Source of the DNA: Naegleria lovaniensis
Lineage: Eukaryota > Heterolobosea > Eutetramitea > Acrasida > Naegleriidae
Length of the DNA: 64,000 nt
Direction of reading: 5' to 3'
Assembly: GCF_003324165.1 (NCBI RefSeq)
Contig: NW_025407824.1
Span: 124,001 to 188,000, forward strand
In this document: positions 35,387 through 45,842 of the stretch, piece after piece
Layout: each line of letters opens with the position of its first letter
How positions within the stretch are numbered: the first letter of the stretch is position 1
The notes under the pieces: generated by a model
Databases searched by the model: none
Told to the model about the DNA's origin: nothing
What the model saw: the letters and a program-made list of their open reading frames with translations, nothing else
Translations under genes and position numbers: made by a program

Positions 35387-38300
35387 TCAGTAATACCCTC
35401 TCTTATTAATGACAGAGGCAACATAAACCCAAACACTCATCACTCCATTGGCATATGGTTCAACATAGACAGCGAGAGCAAATTTCACATCATTTTCATA
35501 GGTATCATAAACCATGGTGTTTCGAACTTCTGTGACAATTTCCTTAATATCTTTGAAAGCAAAATTGAGTGGAAATCCATTAATGGCACTCGACTCGTTC
35601 ACAATAGCAAGAGCTTGTTGTTGATTTTCTTCACTTAGAGGTTGATCCAATTTTTTGCTTGATTCAAAACTTTGAAGAAGATCCTTAAATGTCTTGCTTA
35701 ATGAATTATCCCAAATGGTTGCCTTATGACGCCATTTTGAAAAACCTTCCTCAATAGCTCGTCTAATATCTTGTTCCAATCGAATGGCTTGATCGTTCGA
35801 AGTCTTGGTATACAGTAATTTCTTGTATTGGATTTTTCCTTTAGGATCTGATGCTTCCTTGGCAATCATCTTGTTTGCATCTCGTGTTGGATGATACAAT
35901 GGATAGAATTGTGAAACATCATTCAGATCAAATTTCATCGTTGAAGGTTGAACTTTCTTTTGGACATTCACCCAAACATTATGTTGTGAAAAGATGGTGT
36001 GAATTTCTTGAAGAGGGCACAATGGATCGTCCACCGAATATTTCTCACCGGTAACTGGATTCCAAAGCCACAAACATTTTCTATTGTCTTGATAGGAATG
36101 AGATGAGTTTTGAGAAGCAGCGTTGTTTTCCACTGTTAAAACATAGGCAGTCTCACCTTCAGGAACTCCTTTTCCAAGTACTACAAATGCCAATCTTCCA
36201 ATGCTCAACAAGTAATTACACAAGAGGATGGCATGCTCTTCCCAATCTCCTGCTTTAGTATCCAAAAACTCTTGAGATCCTACCCATGTATCATTAGCTC
36301 CATACGCAAGAGAATCATCGACCATTGGAATTAGTGATACAAATCTTGCGAGCTCTGCAGCTGTTTGCAACTCAGTAGGTGGATCCTGTGGAGTAATATA
36401 TCGAGTAATAAGAGTAGCTTTGCCTTCAATATTAGGAACCAGACATTTCACAGTTCTTGAGCCCACATGTTTGGTCTTTTTCACTACTTTCATCCACCAT
36501 TGACAATATGAGTAAACTTCTGGTCCTTCTCCTGTCACAACAAAGTCTTCAACCTTTTCAGGTGTTGGAAGAGGAGGGTCCAAAGTAATACACACTGTAA
36601 GGGCAGAGTAGGCGTTTGCATCATTCACAGACTTGCTATAGCCCAAGTACAATGGTGGTGTTTTCAATCTAAATGTACCGACAATTTTTCCATTCTGGAA
36701 GAGTGTTGAGAAAGGTACAGAATAGGAACCTAGCCACTTAAATTCAGCTCGTTGATTGATGGCATTGTAGTCTCGCTCGTCTTTTAATCCTTCAACCGTA
36801 ATTTCATCAAAAACATCAAAGTAAATTTCCTTATCTATTAATTTCAAAGCTTCAGTGCTATAATCATTGTTGGGTGTTTGTAAATTTAGTGTTAATGTCT
36901 GATTATACTGAGGAAAAGGTCCTTCCACAGATTTAGTTCTCTGCATTTCTCCATCAAAAGTTACTGCCACAAATGATAAGAGACGCTATTTAAGAATAGT
37001 TTCAAATTATTTGTACATCTCACACAACATTGGTACAAGATACTTACATCTGGTAAAGTTTGTTCTTGATTGGCTCTTGACATGGTAATATAATTAATGG
37101 TTTCCTTATTTCCACCAGAAGTAGCTTGATCGTGCTCGTAAATACTTGTAGCACCATTTTCTTGCATACGATTTGCCATTTGCATTTCCAGACCCAATTC
37201 ACTTGCATTCTTGAGCCGTTCTTGTCTGTACGTTCTGTATGTTTCGTTGTTACTATCTTTTCGAACTGGAAAATTGTATCCCCTTGTAATTTGAACCAAA
37301 ATATTGCAAGAAGTAATTTCGGAAAGAGGAGGAACTTGTTTTTGTTTGCGTTTTGGATTTAGTGGTCTATATTCCTCAAATAATTCTAAAATGGCATCTA
37401 TGGAATGATGGAAGGAAGGAAGGGGTGGTTCTTTGACAAATTGTGAAACACTGTGTGATAATTGTGTTAAAACGTCCAATCATTATGTGAATCCAATACT
37501 TACTCGACATTTGTCTTAACCAAACGCTTTGCCTTTCTGAGTATTGAATTATTTGCGTGCCTTCTGACCTGATTAATGTAGGATGATAATTTTGCTTCGG
37601 TTGAAAGAGATTTGATAATCTTTTCTTCATAGCTTTTAACAACCCTTGGTTGTATTTGATCGAGATCGAGTGGTATCAATGGTAGAGGTACCTTTCCTTT
37701 CACTTCGTCTCGCAACTTTAACAAGTGCAACCTTCTTTGATATGCTGAATTATTAAAATCGTCAAAGAAGAACAGTTCATCCTCTTGTTCAGCAAGATAA
37801 AAACCTTTGCTTGATAAATCATCTCTATCCAACTCGTTTAACATGGAAAGGAGTCCTGTATTTCTTGGATCATTGGGATCAATATTGTTTGACTCCATCC
37901 ATGATGTAATTTGTTTGAGGTTAAGTAAATCTCTTGCAGTGGGTAAATCCGTTCGTTTCTTTTCGACCGGAGGTTTTGGTGCCTCAATCATTCTATCTGC
38001 CGATGGTTTCACCCAAGCAATGGACATTTTCACAAGTCCACTTGTATGACGTGTTGGTTTTGGTAAAGATTTAAAGAGTGGTGTAAATAGAGACAAAGGA
38101 AAAGCTCCAAGTGCTTGCAATTCCCAAACAGGAGAATGAGCCGTGGGTGAGGTGAAATTAAGAGTCTTCATGTTGTCCATCTCGACCTTTCCTGATCTCT
38201 CCAAACCTGGTACAGGAACAAAAACTTGTGAAACAGTCCTATCCAACCATCCGGATTGCATTACTTCTAAGCTGATAGATTCTGGCCACTTGAAAACACT

Positions 38301-40491
38301 CACCGATACAATCTCATTAAAGTTAACAGTAAAGTCAGATCTTAATTGTTGACTCGTGGTTTTGCAAACGTAATTGCCGTTCACTAAAACGTTTACATGA
38401 TATGAGAGTTGGCTGAGTTGATTTCTTCGTTCAATCTCGGTCTATGTTTATACAATATATTCAAAAACACAATGTTTTACGAAAATAAACCTACCGGTGG
38501 AAGCTCTGATTCTTTTGTGATTTCAGTTTTTAAAATTTCAGGAATAATAATAGATTCACCAGGATATCTTCTGTGCATTCCCATTCGTTCAATAATGCGC
38601 TTCCTTTCACTCTCCTTATCAAAAACTGGGAGTTTAGGTGGATCTTTCTTTGACGCAACTAAGAACAGTGACGAGTAGTCTTGTTCTCCAATTGATATTA
38701 GCTGCTCCCTATATTCAATTACCTGTTGAATGTATTTCCATTGCAGATCCTCTTCCATCTCTATTAACTCTTGTTCGATATTGTATTGCATGACGAAACT
38801 ATCATCTTCTTTGTTTGTTTCTACTGTTCTGAACCCCATTTTTAAATTTGTGACCGTGTATCGGTGGTTTGACCTTATTTTACAAAGTACATCCCAATTA
38901 CTAATCATACTATTTACAAGCGTGATTTCCTTAAACTCTTCATTTTCCTGGAAAGTATGTCAACATTGATCAAAATTGTTCACATTTAACATACCATAGC
39001 TGTTCGAGCCTGTTTGATTTCCGAACGCAATACAGACATTTCACGTTCAATCTCTTTCACTTCCTTTGTTAAATAACTTAATTCATCAAGTGGGTTTGTT
39101 TTCTTAATTGCTTTATCCTTCTTTCCTCGTAGTCTATCCAATTCTGTTTGCAATGCCTAAATCGACAGGAGTAAGTTTGTTTCTTCTTGGATAAAACAAA
39201 GGATACCTACCAATATTTTCTTCTGATAATAATCAAATTTGTCAGCAGTCTTCAGCTCTTGATATCTATCAAAGGCATCAAGAATTTTTCTTGTGACAAT
39301 TTCTTCTTCAGTCATGAGTGGATGATCGTCAAAAATAATCTCTCGTATGTCAATGTCGATTTTGAAGTGTTTTGAAGCTGTAGTTGAACGCAAACTCTTA
39401 GTAGGTATGGTTCTCTTAAGACCTATCGCATTATTATCTTTCAAGTCAAAATCAAACTCTCCTGGTTTGGTAAATACATTATTAGTAGGATCTAGCTGTA
39501 CAATTAATTGCCCGTTTTCGTCAAAAAATTTCGAAATTCCATCTTGTTCTCGCATTAATCGATGCTCCAACAAATGTTGACCTTGTTCAAGAAGAAAGGG
39601 CTTCTTGTCAGAGAATATTCCTTCCTCTTGTGGGTCAAAATATCGATAAATTGTCGAGTATTCCTGTGACAGTTTTTCAATTTTTTGTCTCAACTTTTCT
39701 GACATGGTTTTACATTCTTCTGCTTCTTTGGTTTTTTGTCGTGATAAATAAATTTCGTGTAATTTGTTGAGCTCGTTCACTCTAATTTCCATTTGTTTTT
39801 TGACACCCTCCACTACAGGCCTTACTTCCGAAACAAAAGTCATGTGCTCGAGAAAATCTTTTTTTCTATTTTCTTTTTTGATGATTATCGGATCCTTTCG
39901 TTCTGCCAATTTAACATCATCTTGTTTTTCCTTTTCCAATAATAATTTGGCCACAAGATTGTTATCTTCTTCTTTGTTATCATCAATATTTGTTTCTTGG
40001 TTGTCTTGATTATTATTCAAAGGATTGGATGCATGAAGCAGCGAATTACCGCCCTCCACATTGCTTGCGGTTGATGTAACATGTTCTTCGTTGGTCTCGT
40101 GATGAGCCAGGCTTTGCAGATGCGAATCATTTTTAATGTTGTCTTCGTCTTCAGCACTGTCGAAGAGTTGTCTTCTCGCACGACGATTTTTTCTCTTTTT
40201 CCTTCGCGTGGTGTCCTGTTCGTCCATATTGTCACCTGTATTATCTTCCTTACTTCTTGATGGTTGGTTGACAAAATGATCTTGATTCATTTCTGTACTC
40301 TTCAAAGGAGACTGTTCTCGCTTTCCTTCATCTCCTGCAATAACTTCCCGTGGTGATGGTTTTGATGAGGATGGTCGACCCGATCCTGGTCTATTATTAT
40401 AACCGAAAGACGATGATAATGAAGCTTGTTGCGTTTTTTGAAGAGAATGTGGTTGTTGATCTTCAAACACTTCGTCTACTTCTTCCAACAT
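35387..40491 (-). CDS. CC2D2A: CC2D2A, ciliary transition-zone protein
   Basis: Six exons: 40491-39211, 39156-38995, 38947-38495, 38441-37504, 37450-37048 and 36985-35387. The five introns are only 47-62 nt, all phases agree, and the product is about 1611 aa, close to the 1620 aa of the human protein. An acidic, low-complexity, coiled-coil N-terminal third is followed by C2-like domains (SYHVNVLVNGNYVCKTTSQQ; CNILVQITRGYNFPVR; RLLSFVAVTFDGEMQRTKSV). The C-terminal half has the family-specific inactive transglutaminase-like region (GDWEEHAILLCNYLLSIGRL; VPEGETAYVLTVE; LWNPVTGEKY). CC2D2A belongs to the MKS module that anchors the transition zone and gates the cilium; loss causes Joubert/Meckel syndromes in humans. 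Confidence 0.92.
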
Positions 40492-40865
40492 TTTTTTATT
40501 TGTGAATTTTTGTATTTCATTGGCGGGTTGAAATACAAAAATGGTTTATTGTTATTGTGGAGAAGTTCAAAGAGTATTGAGGGTTGAAATGGAATTTGTT
40601 TGTTTATATGAAAGAATGGTTTTGGCAAATATTCAACTTAGAGCAATTCTGGGTCGTAGTGGAATTCTTCAACACCGGTCGATTCTGTTCATAGATGGAC
40701 AATTCCGACAGGCATAGCATATGCAACAATGTGTTTGATAATTAATCGATGGTTTTTAAATTAATCCAATTCAATGAGTATATGATGAGATGATTTTAAA
40801 AGTGTTCGTATTATCAAAATCATTCGGGTTGTAATTTTGTCATCAAGAATAATATCCATTCATCA

Positions 40866-41114
40866 TCAATAATCATCGACAATGACGATTATGACGAAGA
40901 GTCGGTCATCCTGTGTCATTTCTACACACATCATCATATACTTACTTGTACCTAACAGCGATGAGATAAATCCATGAATAGGCTCACTCACATAAGGAGC
41001 AATACTAACAACAGCACATCCGATGATAAAGTATACAAGCTTTCTCTTCATTTCGTTCGTAGCCTTTCTCTTTGGAGGTGGCTGAGGTTTACCTCTTCCG
41101 AATGGTGAAAACAT
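40866..41114 (-). CDS. Small single-TM protein
   Basis: ATG at 41114 after AAAAAA. A basic N-terminus rich in Pro/Lys (KPQPPPKRKATNEMKRK) is followed by one TM helix (LVYFIIGCAVVSIAP) and a short tail. A GTAAGT donor-like site at 40945 suggests that the tail may be spliced; without splicing it is 82 aa. The family was not recognised. The topology suggests a tail- or signal-anchored organelle membrane protein. Confidence 0.4.
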   Translation of the reverse strand: MFSPFGRGKPQPPPKRKATNEMKRKLVYFIIGCAVVSIAPYVSEPIHGFISSLLGTSKYMMMCVEMTQDDRLFVIIVIVDDY

Positions 41115-41210
41115 TTTTTTGAAGGAGGAAAATGTTCTCTCAAGCCAGCAATTTTCCAATCAATTTGAATCACTTCACAACAAAAGTGAACATGATGACA
41201 AATACGTTAA

Positions 41211-41342
41211 TTAAATATTTGAAACATATTCCAAGCTATGACCACCAACTTGATATCTTTTCACAACCGTCCTGTTTGTGAATACATTACTATGTGTTTT
41301 TGAAAGATTGACAGCTTTCTTCTTTAAGACATCCGCTCGCAT
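41211..41342 (-). CDS. Possible very small ORF, 43 aa
   Basis: Starts MRADVLKKKAVNL and ends YQVGGHSLEYVSNI. The same frame is open upstream for another 40 codons without an ATG. It has protein-like composition only. It could equally be the 5' leader of the neighbouring genes. Confidence 0.2.
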   Translation of the reverse strand: MRADVLKKKAVNLSKTHSNVFTNRTVVKRYQVGGHSLEYVSNI

Positions 41343-41554
41343 AAACCCAAATAAATCGCTTACAAGGTATTTTTGAGAGAACAAAAATTTGCGAGTCAAC
41401 CACGTGAAAGCCTTTTTGCTTGTGTGCGGATGCACCTGGTCGTCAACTAGACAGCATTGCAAATAATAACAACAACAACAACTGGAAACTTCTTAAAAGA
41501 ATAGTTCTTCGGATCTAGTCTTCAATTCATTGATCAATTTAAAAATTATTACAA

Positions 41555-43780
41555 ATGGGATTGAAACCCTCTAGACCAAGTTGGGATATCCCTGAGGACG
41601 ATGATGATGATACATCCACCACTGAAGAGGAAGAAACAACAAGCCTTCAACAACCTGTTTCTAAAAAAAGAGATCATCCTTCCTCTCAACAACACCAACA
41701 ACATTATGTACAAAACAAAAAGAATAATTATCAATCCACCTCCCAAACTTTCGTCGGCGGTGCTACTGGAATACCTATCAACAAGTCAAGTAGCGCAAAA
41801 TCTTCATCATCACCATCATTAAAATCATCAGCGCCATCCTATGCGTCAGATTCATCGGTACTTTCTTCTCACCCCAGTTCACGAAATGGTGGTGGCAAGT
41901 CATATTCGAGTACAAGCACGAGCGTGAGCTCATCGAAATTTTCCACATCCTCTTCTGCATCGCCTTCCTCTCTTTTCATGGCACCCTTCTTGAAATCGAG
42001 GACAACATCATCATCGTTACTAGAGTTTGACAGTACAGTAACAGACAATATTGGTTTCTCCTGTAAAGATCAATCGAGTCATGAAATGACAACACTCGAG
42101 ACATACTTTAAATATTTTGGATGTCAGTTTGTGGACTATATTGGGCGAGGCACTTTTGCTCATTGTTTTAAGGTGGTTTATCAGGAGAAAGACATGACGC
42201 CACCTCCACCTCCTTCAGCGAATAACAGCAACAAATCACAACAACGCAAAGATATTCATCACTTATCTCAACAAGAGTATTCTTGTTTGAAATTAGTGGA
42301 AATTTCTAATAATCCAAAAATTGAAGAGCGACTGAAACAAGAAATACAAATATTACGAGTTTGCGACAATTGTAAATATATCACCAAGTTACTGATCGAC
42401 TATCGACTAATTGATACTAAACTGGACTATAAGAACATTATGAAAGGAAGAAATTGGATTGTCCAAATACTCGAATATGGAGATTCTATTATGAAGGTAT
42501 TGAAAGATTATGAAAGTCAGAATAGAACAGTGTCATATTTTACGTTAGGAGAACTTTATGCATATTTTACTCAAGCAATCGAGTGCTTGTATGAGTTACA
42601 CGAAGTTTATCATATTATTCACCGAGATGTCAAGTTGACCAATATTTTATTGAAATCCGTGATGCATGCACGATATAATGAACAAATGTATCGTTTCATG
42701 TTGTGCGATTTTAATGTCAGTATGTTTGACAAAGATGAAAGGAAAGGCACTTCAAATACAACCTCCAAGAAGTCACTTGTTGGAACTTCAATATTCGTTC
42801 CAAATGAGGTTATTTTCACAGGTGACTATACCAATAAGGTGGACATGTACTCGATGGGAGTTGTATTCATTCTATTGTTCGGAATGGTTGGAGGCGACTC
42901 TGATTTTCTTGAAAGGTTTTATTGCAACGACATACTTGGACCATTGCGAAGCGACAAGAAGTCTGCATATTCCAACTCGTTCTATGGAAATCAGTCAGTG
43001 TATTCCAATACCTCGTTATCCTCTTTTGCTAATCATACTAATCAAATTCAACCTGAGAGTGCTCCTATTGAATTGAACTCTATTCTTGAAAGGATATCAT
43101 CAAAATATTATTTAAATATCCCACTAATTGGTAACTTACTTTTGGACATGACCAAATACTTTAATGAAAGACCATCAAGCAAGGAAATGTATGAAACTAA
43201 CATGGATTACAACTATCTTTACTACATTGTAAATGGATTTGTCAACACAAATGAGCTGGATCTACTCTTACAATCATGTCCTAAATACGTACAAGAGAGC
43301 GAAAATATTGTCAAGTACATTATCCTCACCATTAGCCAAATCTCTTCCTCTACCTGCTATGACATTGATATTATTTGTAATTGCTTGAAACTTTTGAAAT
43401 CTCGAGAATGTTCGCGTGAGCTATGTAACGTGATACTGAAATGGATTCTACAATGTGACATGACCGAGAAGAAACAATTAGCATTCATGAATCAAGTAAT
43501 TGAACTCATGAATAGTTTTGAGGAATCATCCAAACGAAACGCCATTGTTCATGGCATCATTTACAACGAACATCTCCGAAACAATTCCTCTCTGCCTCCT
43601 CGTATTGAATCTCTTCATTATTTCATTAAGGAATTATGTCATAACGACAATGAAAAGGTTCTGCAATATATCCAAGAGTTTAACACAGAATTGTCAAAAA
43701 CAACACAAGATCCTTCCATCACTAACCTGCTCGATACTTTTATTCAACATCACAATCAGGTTGTATGTGACAATCGATAG
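41555..43780 (+). CDS. Protein kinase with DFN motif and predicted N-myristoylation
   Basis: 741 aa, single exon. It starts MGLKPSRPS, a good N-myristoylation pattern (Gly2, Ser6), followed by a 180-residue Ser/Thr/Gln-rich linker. The kinase domain covers roughly 190-550: loop IGRGTFAHC, beta-3 Lys in YSCLKLVEI, IIHRDVKLTNILL, then DFN instead of DFG in MLCDFNVSMF (about residue 385), GTSIFVPNEV in place of the usual APE, and VDMYSMGVV. A long insert sits between the G-lobe elements. The C-terminal 190 residues are helical. The magnesium-binding Asp is kept, so activity is possible. I cannot assign a kinase subfamily. Confidence 0.8.
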   Translation: MGLKPSRPSWDIPEDDDDDTSTTEEEETTSLQQPVSKKRDHPSSQQHQQHYVQNKKNNYQSTSQTFVGGATGIPINKSSSAKSSSSPSLKSSAPSYASDSSVLSSHPSSRNGGGKSYSSTSTSVSSSKFSTSSSASPSSLFMAPFLKSRTTSSSLLEFDSTVTDNIGFSCKDQSSHEMTTLETYFKYFGCQFVDYIGRGTFAHCFKVVYQEKDMTPPPPPSANNSNKSQQRKDIHHLSQQEYSCLKLVEISNNPKIEERLKQEIQILRVCDNCKYITKLLIDYRLIDTKLDYKNIMKGRNWIVQILEYGDSIMKVLKDYESQNRTVSYFTLGELYAYFTQAIECLYELHEVYHIIHRDVKLTNILLKSVMHARYNEQMYRFMLCDFNVSMFDKDERKGTSNTTSKKSLVGTSIFVPNEVIFTGDYTNKVDMYSMGVVFILLFGMVGGDSDFLERFYCNDILGPLRSDKKSAYSNSFYGNQSVYSNTSLSSFANHTNQIQPESAPIELNSILERISSKYYLNIPLIGNLLLDMTKYFNERPSSKEMYETNMDYNYLYYIVNGFVNTNELDLLLQSCPKYVQESENIVKYIILTISQISSSTCYDIDIICNCLKLLKSRECSRELCNVILKWILQCDMTEKKQLAFMNQVIELMNSFEESSKRNAIVHGIIYNEHLRNNSSLPPRIESLHYFIKELCHNDNEKVLQYIQEFNTELSKTTQDPSITNLLDTFIQHHNQVVCDNR

Positions 43781-43979
43781 TTGTCTGGTACCACTTTCGA
43801 GTCTCGAACTCTCTTTTGGCAATTCAAACAAGTTCAACGATGGATACATTCTCACGAATCGATCTGAGTGGTTAGCCAACAACATTGGTCATATGTCAAT
43901 GAAGAATGAAAATGTTAACACAATTCCCACAGTCTGCAGACCGAAAAATTTCGTTTTTGGAATTAAAAATAAAAAAAAA

Positions 43980-45704
43980 ATGCCAACCGCAAAACGCAAA
44001 CAAATCAAATCATCATCGGAAGGAAATAAAAGAAAGGCAACTTCATCTTCGGAAGACAAGTCCGAGTCGAACACTGATGCTTCATCACCCATAAAACCAT
44101 CAAGAGATGATGGTGTGTGCTTGGAGAAGCCTTCCATCAGCGAGATTTTGTCCAATTTTCTGATGGTGAATTATGATCACTTGCAGGATGAAACAAAAAG
44201 ACAAGCAACCAATGTATGCAAAGTGATATTGAAGCATATTCAAGAAGAAGGAGCTCCAGAGCCTTCAGAATCTGAAGTGAAATATGCAGAAGTGTATAAC
44301 AAATATGTGAAAATGGAGAACAAGTCAATGTATAACATTTATGATTTATTTGGAAGAAGCCTTTTAGAAAAACAATTCGACACCATTTGTGGAATTATTA
44401 CTAAGGATTATTTATTTAAAGGGTTCAACTCAGAAAGCTTAATTGAACTTCTGAAAAAAGAAATGGCTGACTCAACATCAATAATTTTTAGACCTGACTT
44501 TGACGATTTATATTGTGGAGTTGATCAAACAGAAAAGTCTTCTAAGAGATCTAAAAAAGCAGGGAAAACTCCAGCTGCAATGAGATCAAAAGAACAAGCA
44601 TCAACTACTCCAGAAATTATATCGGATGAAAGAACGTCAAAGGTTCTCATGACCACCATCTCTGATGAAATTCTTGGCCCAGAATCCTCTCATTCATCAC
44701 TCAAAAAAGAAACAGTGAGTTCAGATATTCTGCAATTTGAAGTAGTTTACAATGACGGTAGTATTGAAAGTTTAGAGAAATTGTTAGCGGCCAAAAACAT
44801 CTTTGGTAAGCAGCTACCTAAAATGCCCAAAGACTACATAGCGAGACTAGTTTTTGATAGAAGTCACAGAGCAATTCTTGGATCTAAGGAAGGGAAAATT
44901 GTTGGAGGCATTAGCTTCAGACCATTTTTCACTCAAGGTTTTGCAGAAATTGCATTTTGCGCTGTCACAGGTAACGAGCAAGTCAAAGGTTACGGTACAA
45001 GACTCATGAACCATCTCAAAGACTATAGCCAATCCATTGGTGTATTCCGATTCTTAACCTATGCAGATAACTACGCCATTGGTTACTTTAAAAAACAAGG
45101 TTTCACAAAAGACATCTCGCTGGACGAGAAAAGATATAAGGGCTACATCAAAGATTATGACGGAGGCACTCTCATGGAATGTGTGATTCGAGCAGATATT
45201 AACTACTTGGATGTACCTCTAATGCTGAGAAAACAAATCGCAGCTGTAAATCAAAAGTTAGACACCATTTGCAACTCCAACATTATTCATCCAGGACTAT
45301 CTGTGTTCAAGAAGGGAGAAAAGATTTCGAATCTTAGAGACATTCCTGGATTGGCTGAGAGCAATCACGTGATAGATCCAAAGGCCTCTCAGCTTCAAAA
45401 TATCATGCGAGAAGTGTTAGAAAAGGTAAAGAAAAACGAGTATTCCTGGCCATTTCTGGTACCTGTGGATGCAAATGAGGTTCCAGATTACTATGATGTT
45501 ATTAAGAATCCAATGGATCTGTCTTCGATCGAGCAACGATTGAATAGTGGATATTATAGAACTAAGGACATTTTTGTGTCAGATTTTAGGCTCATATTTG
45601 ACAATTGTCGAACTTATAATGCAGAAACCACTGAATACTATGAATGTGCAAACAAATTGGAAGAATATTTCAAGTCCTTACTGAAAGGTGCTCTCGGCAA
45701 GTAA
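43980..45704 (+). CDS. GCN5: GCN5/PCAF histone acetyltransferase with bromodomain
   Basis: 574 aa from the ATG at 43980, which follows a run of ten A residues. The frame is open further upstream and an ATG near 43893 (MSMKNENVN) is an alternative. A Lys/Ser-rich N-terminus is followed by a helical region and then the GNAT domain (about 255-405): RLVFDRSHRAILGSKEGKIV, GISFRPF, AEIAFCAV, the acetyl-CoA loop VKGYGTRLMNHLKD, and GYFKKQGF. The bromodomain is C-terminal (about 470-571), with SWPFLVPVDANEVPDYYDVI, KNPMDLSSIEQRL and the acetyl-lysine Asn in FDNCRTYN. GCN5 acetylates histone H3 as part of SAGA-type complexes. Confidence 0.95.
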   Translation: MPTAKRKQIKSSSEGNKRKATSSSEDKSESNTDASSPIKPSRDDGVCLEKPSISEILSNFLMVNYDHLQDETKRQATNVCKVILKHIQEEGAPEPSESEVKYAEVYNKYVKMENKSMYNIYDLFGRSLLEKQFDTICGIITKDYLFKGFNSESLIELLKKEMADSTSIIFRPDFDDLYCGVDQTEKSSKRSKKAGKTPAAMRSKEQASTTPEIISDERTSKVLMTTISDEILGPESSHSSLKKETVSSDILQFEVVYNDGSIESLEKLLAAKNIFGKQLPKMPKDYIARLVFDRSHRAILGSKEGKIVGGISFRPFFTQGFAEIAFCAVTGNEQVKGYGTRLMNHLKDYSQSIGVFRFLTYADNYAIGYFKKQGFTKDISLDEKRYKGYIKDYDGGTLMECVIRADINYLDVPLMLRKQIAAVNQKLDTICNSNIIHPGLSVFKKGEKISNLRDIPGLAESNHVIDPKASQLQNIMREVLEKVKKNEYSWPFLVPVDANEVPDYYDVIKNPMDLSSIEQRLNSGYYRTKDIFVSDFRLIFDNCRTYNAETTEYYECANKLEEYFKSLLKGALGK

Positions 45705-45842
45705 TAGTTGAACGGTGGAGCTTGTGTAAATATGTCTCCAATAACAAATACAACTTGAAGACTATTAATTTCGAATCAATGAATTTCAAATGGTTGATAA
45801 AAAACGAATGTGTTTTACATCAATAGTTCTTGTCATAACAAT

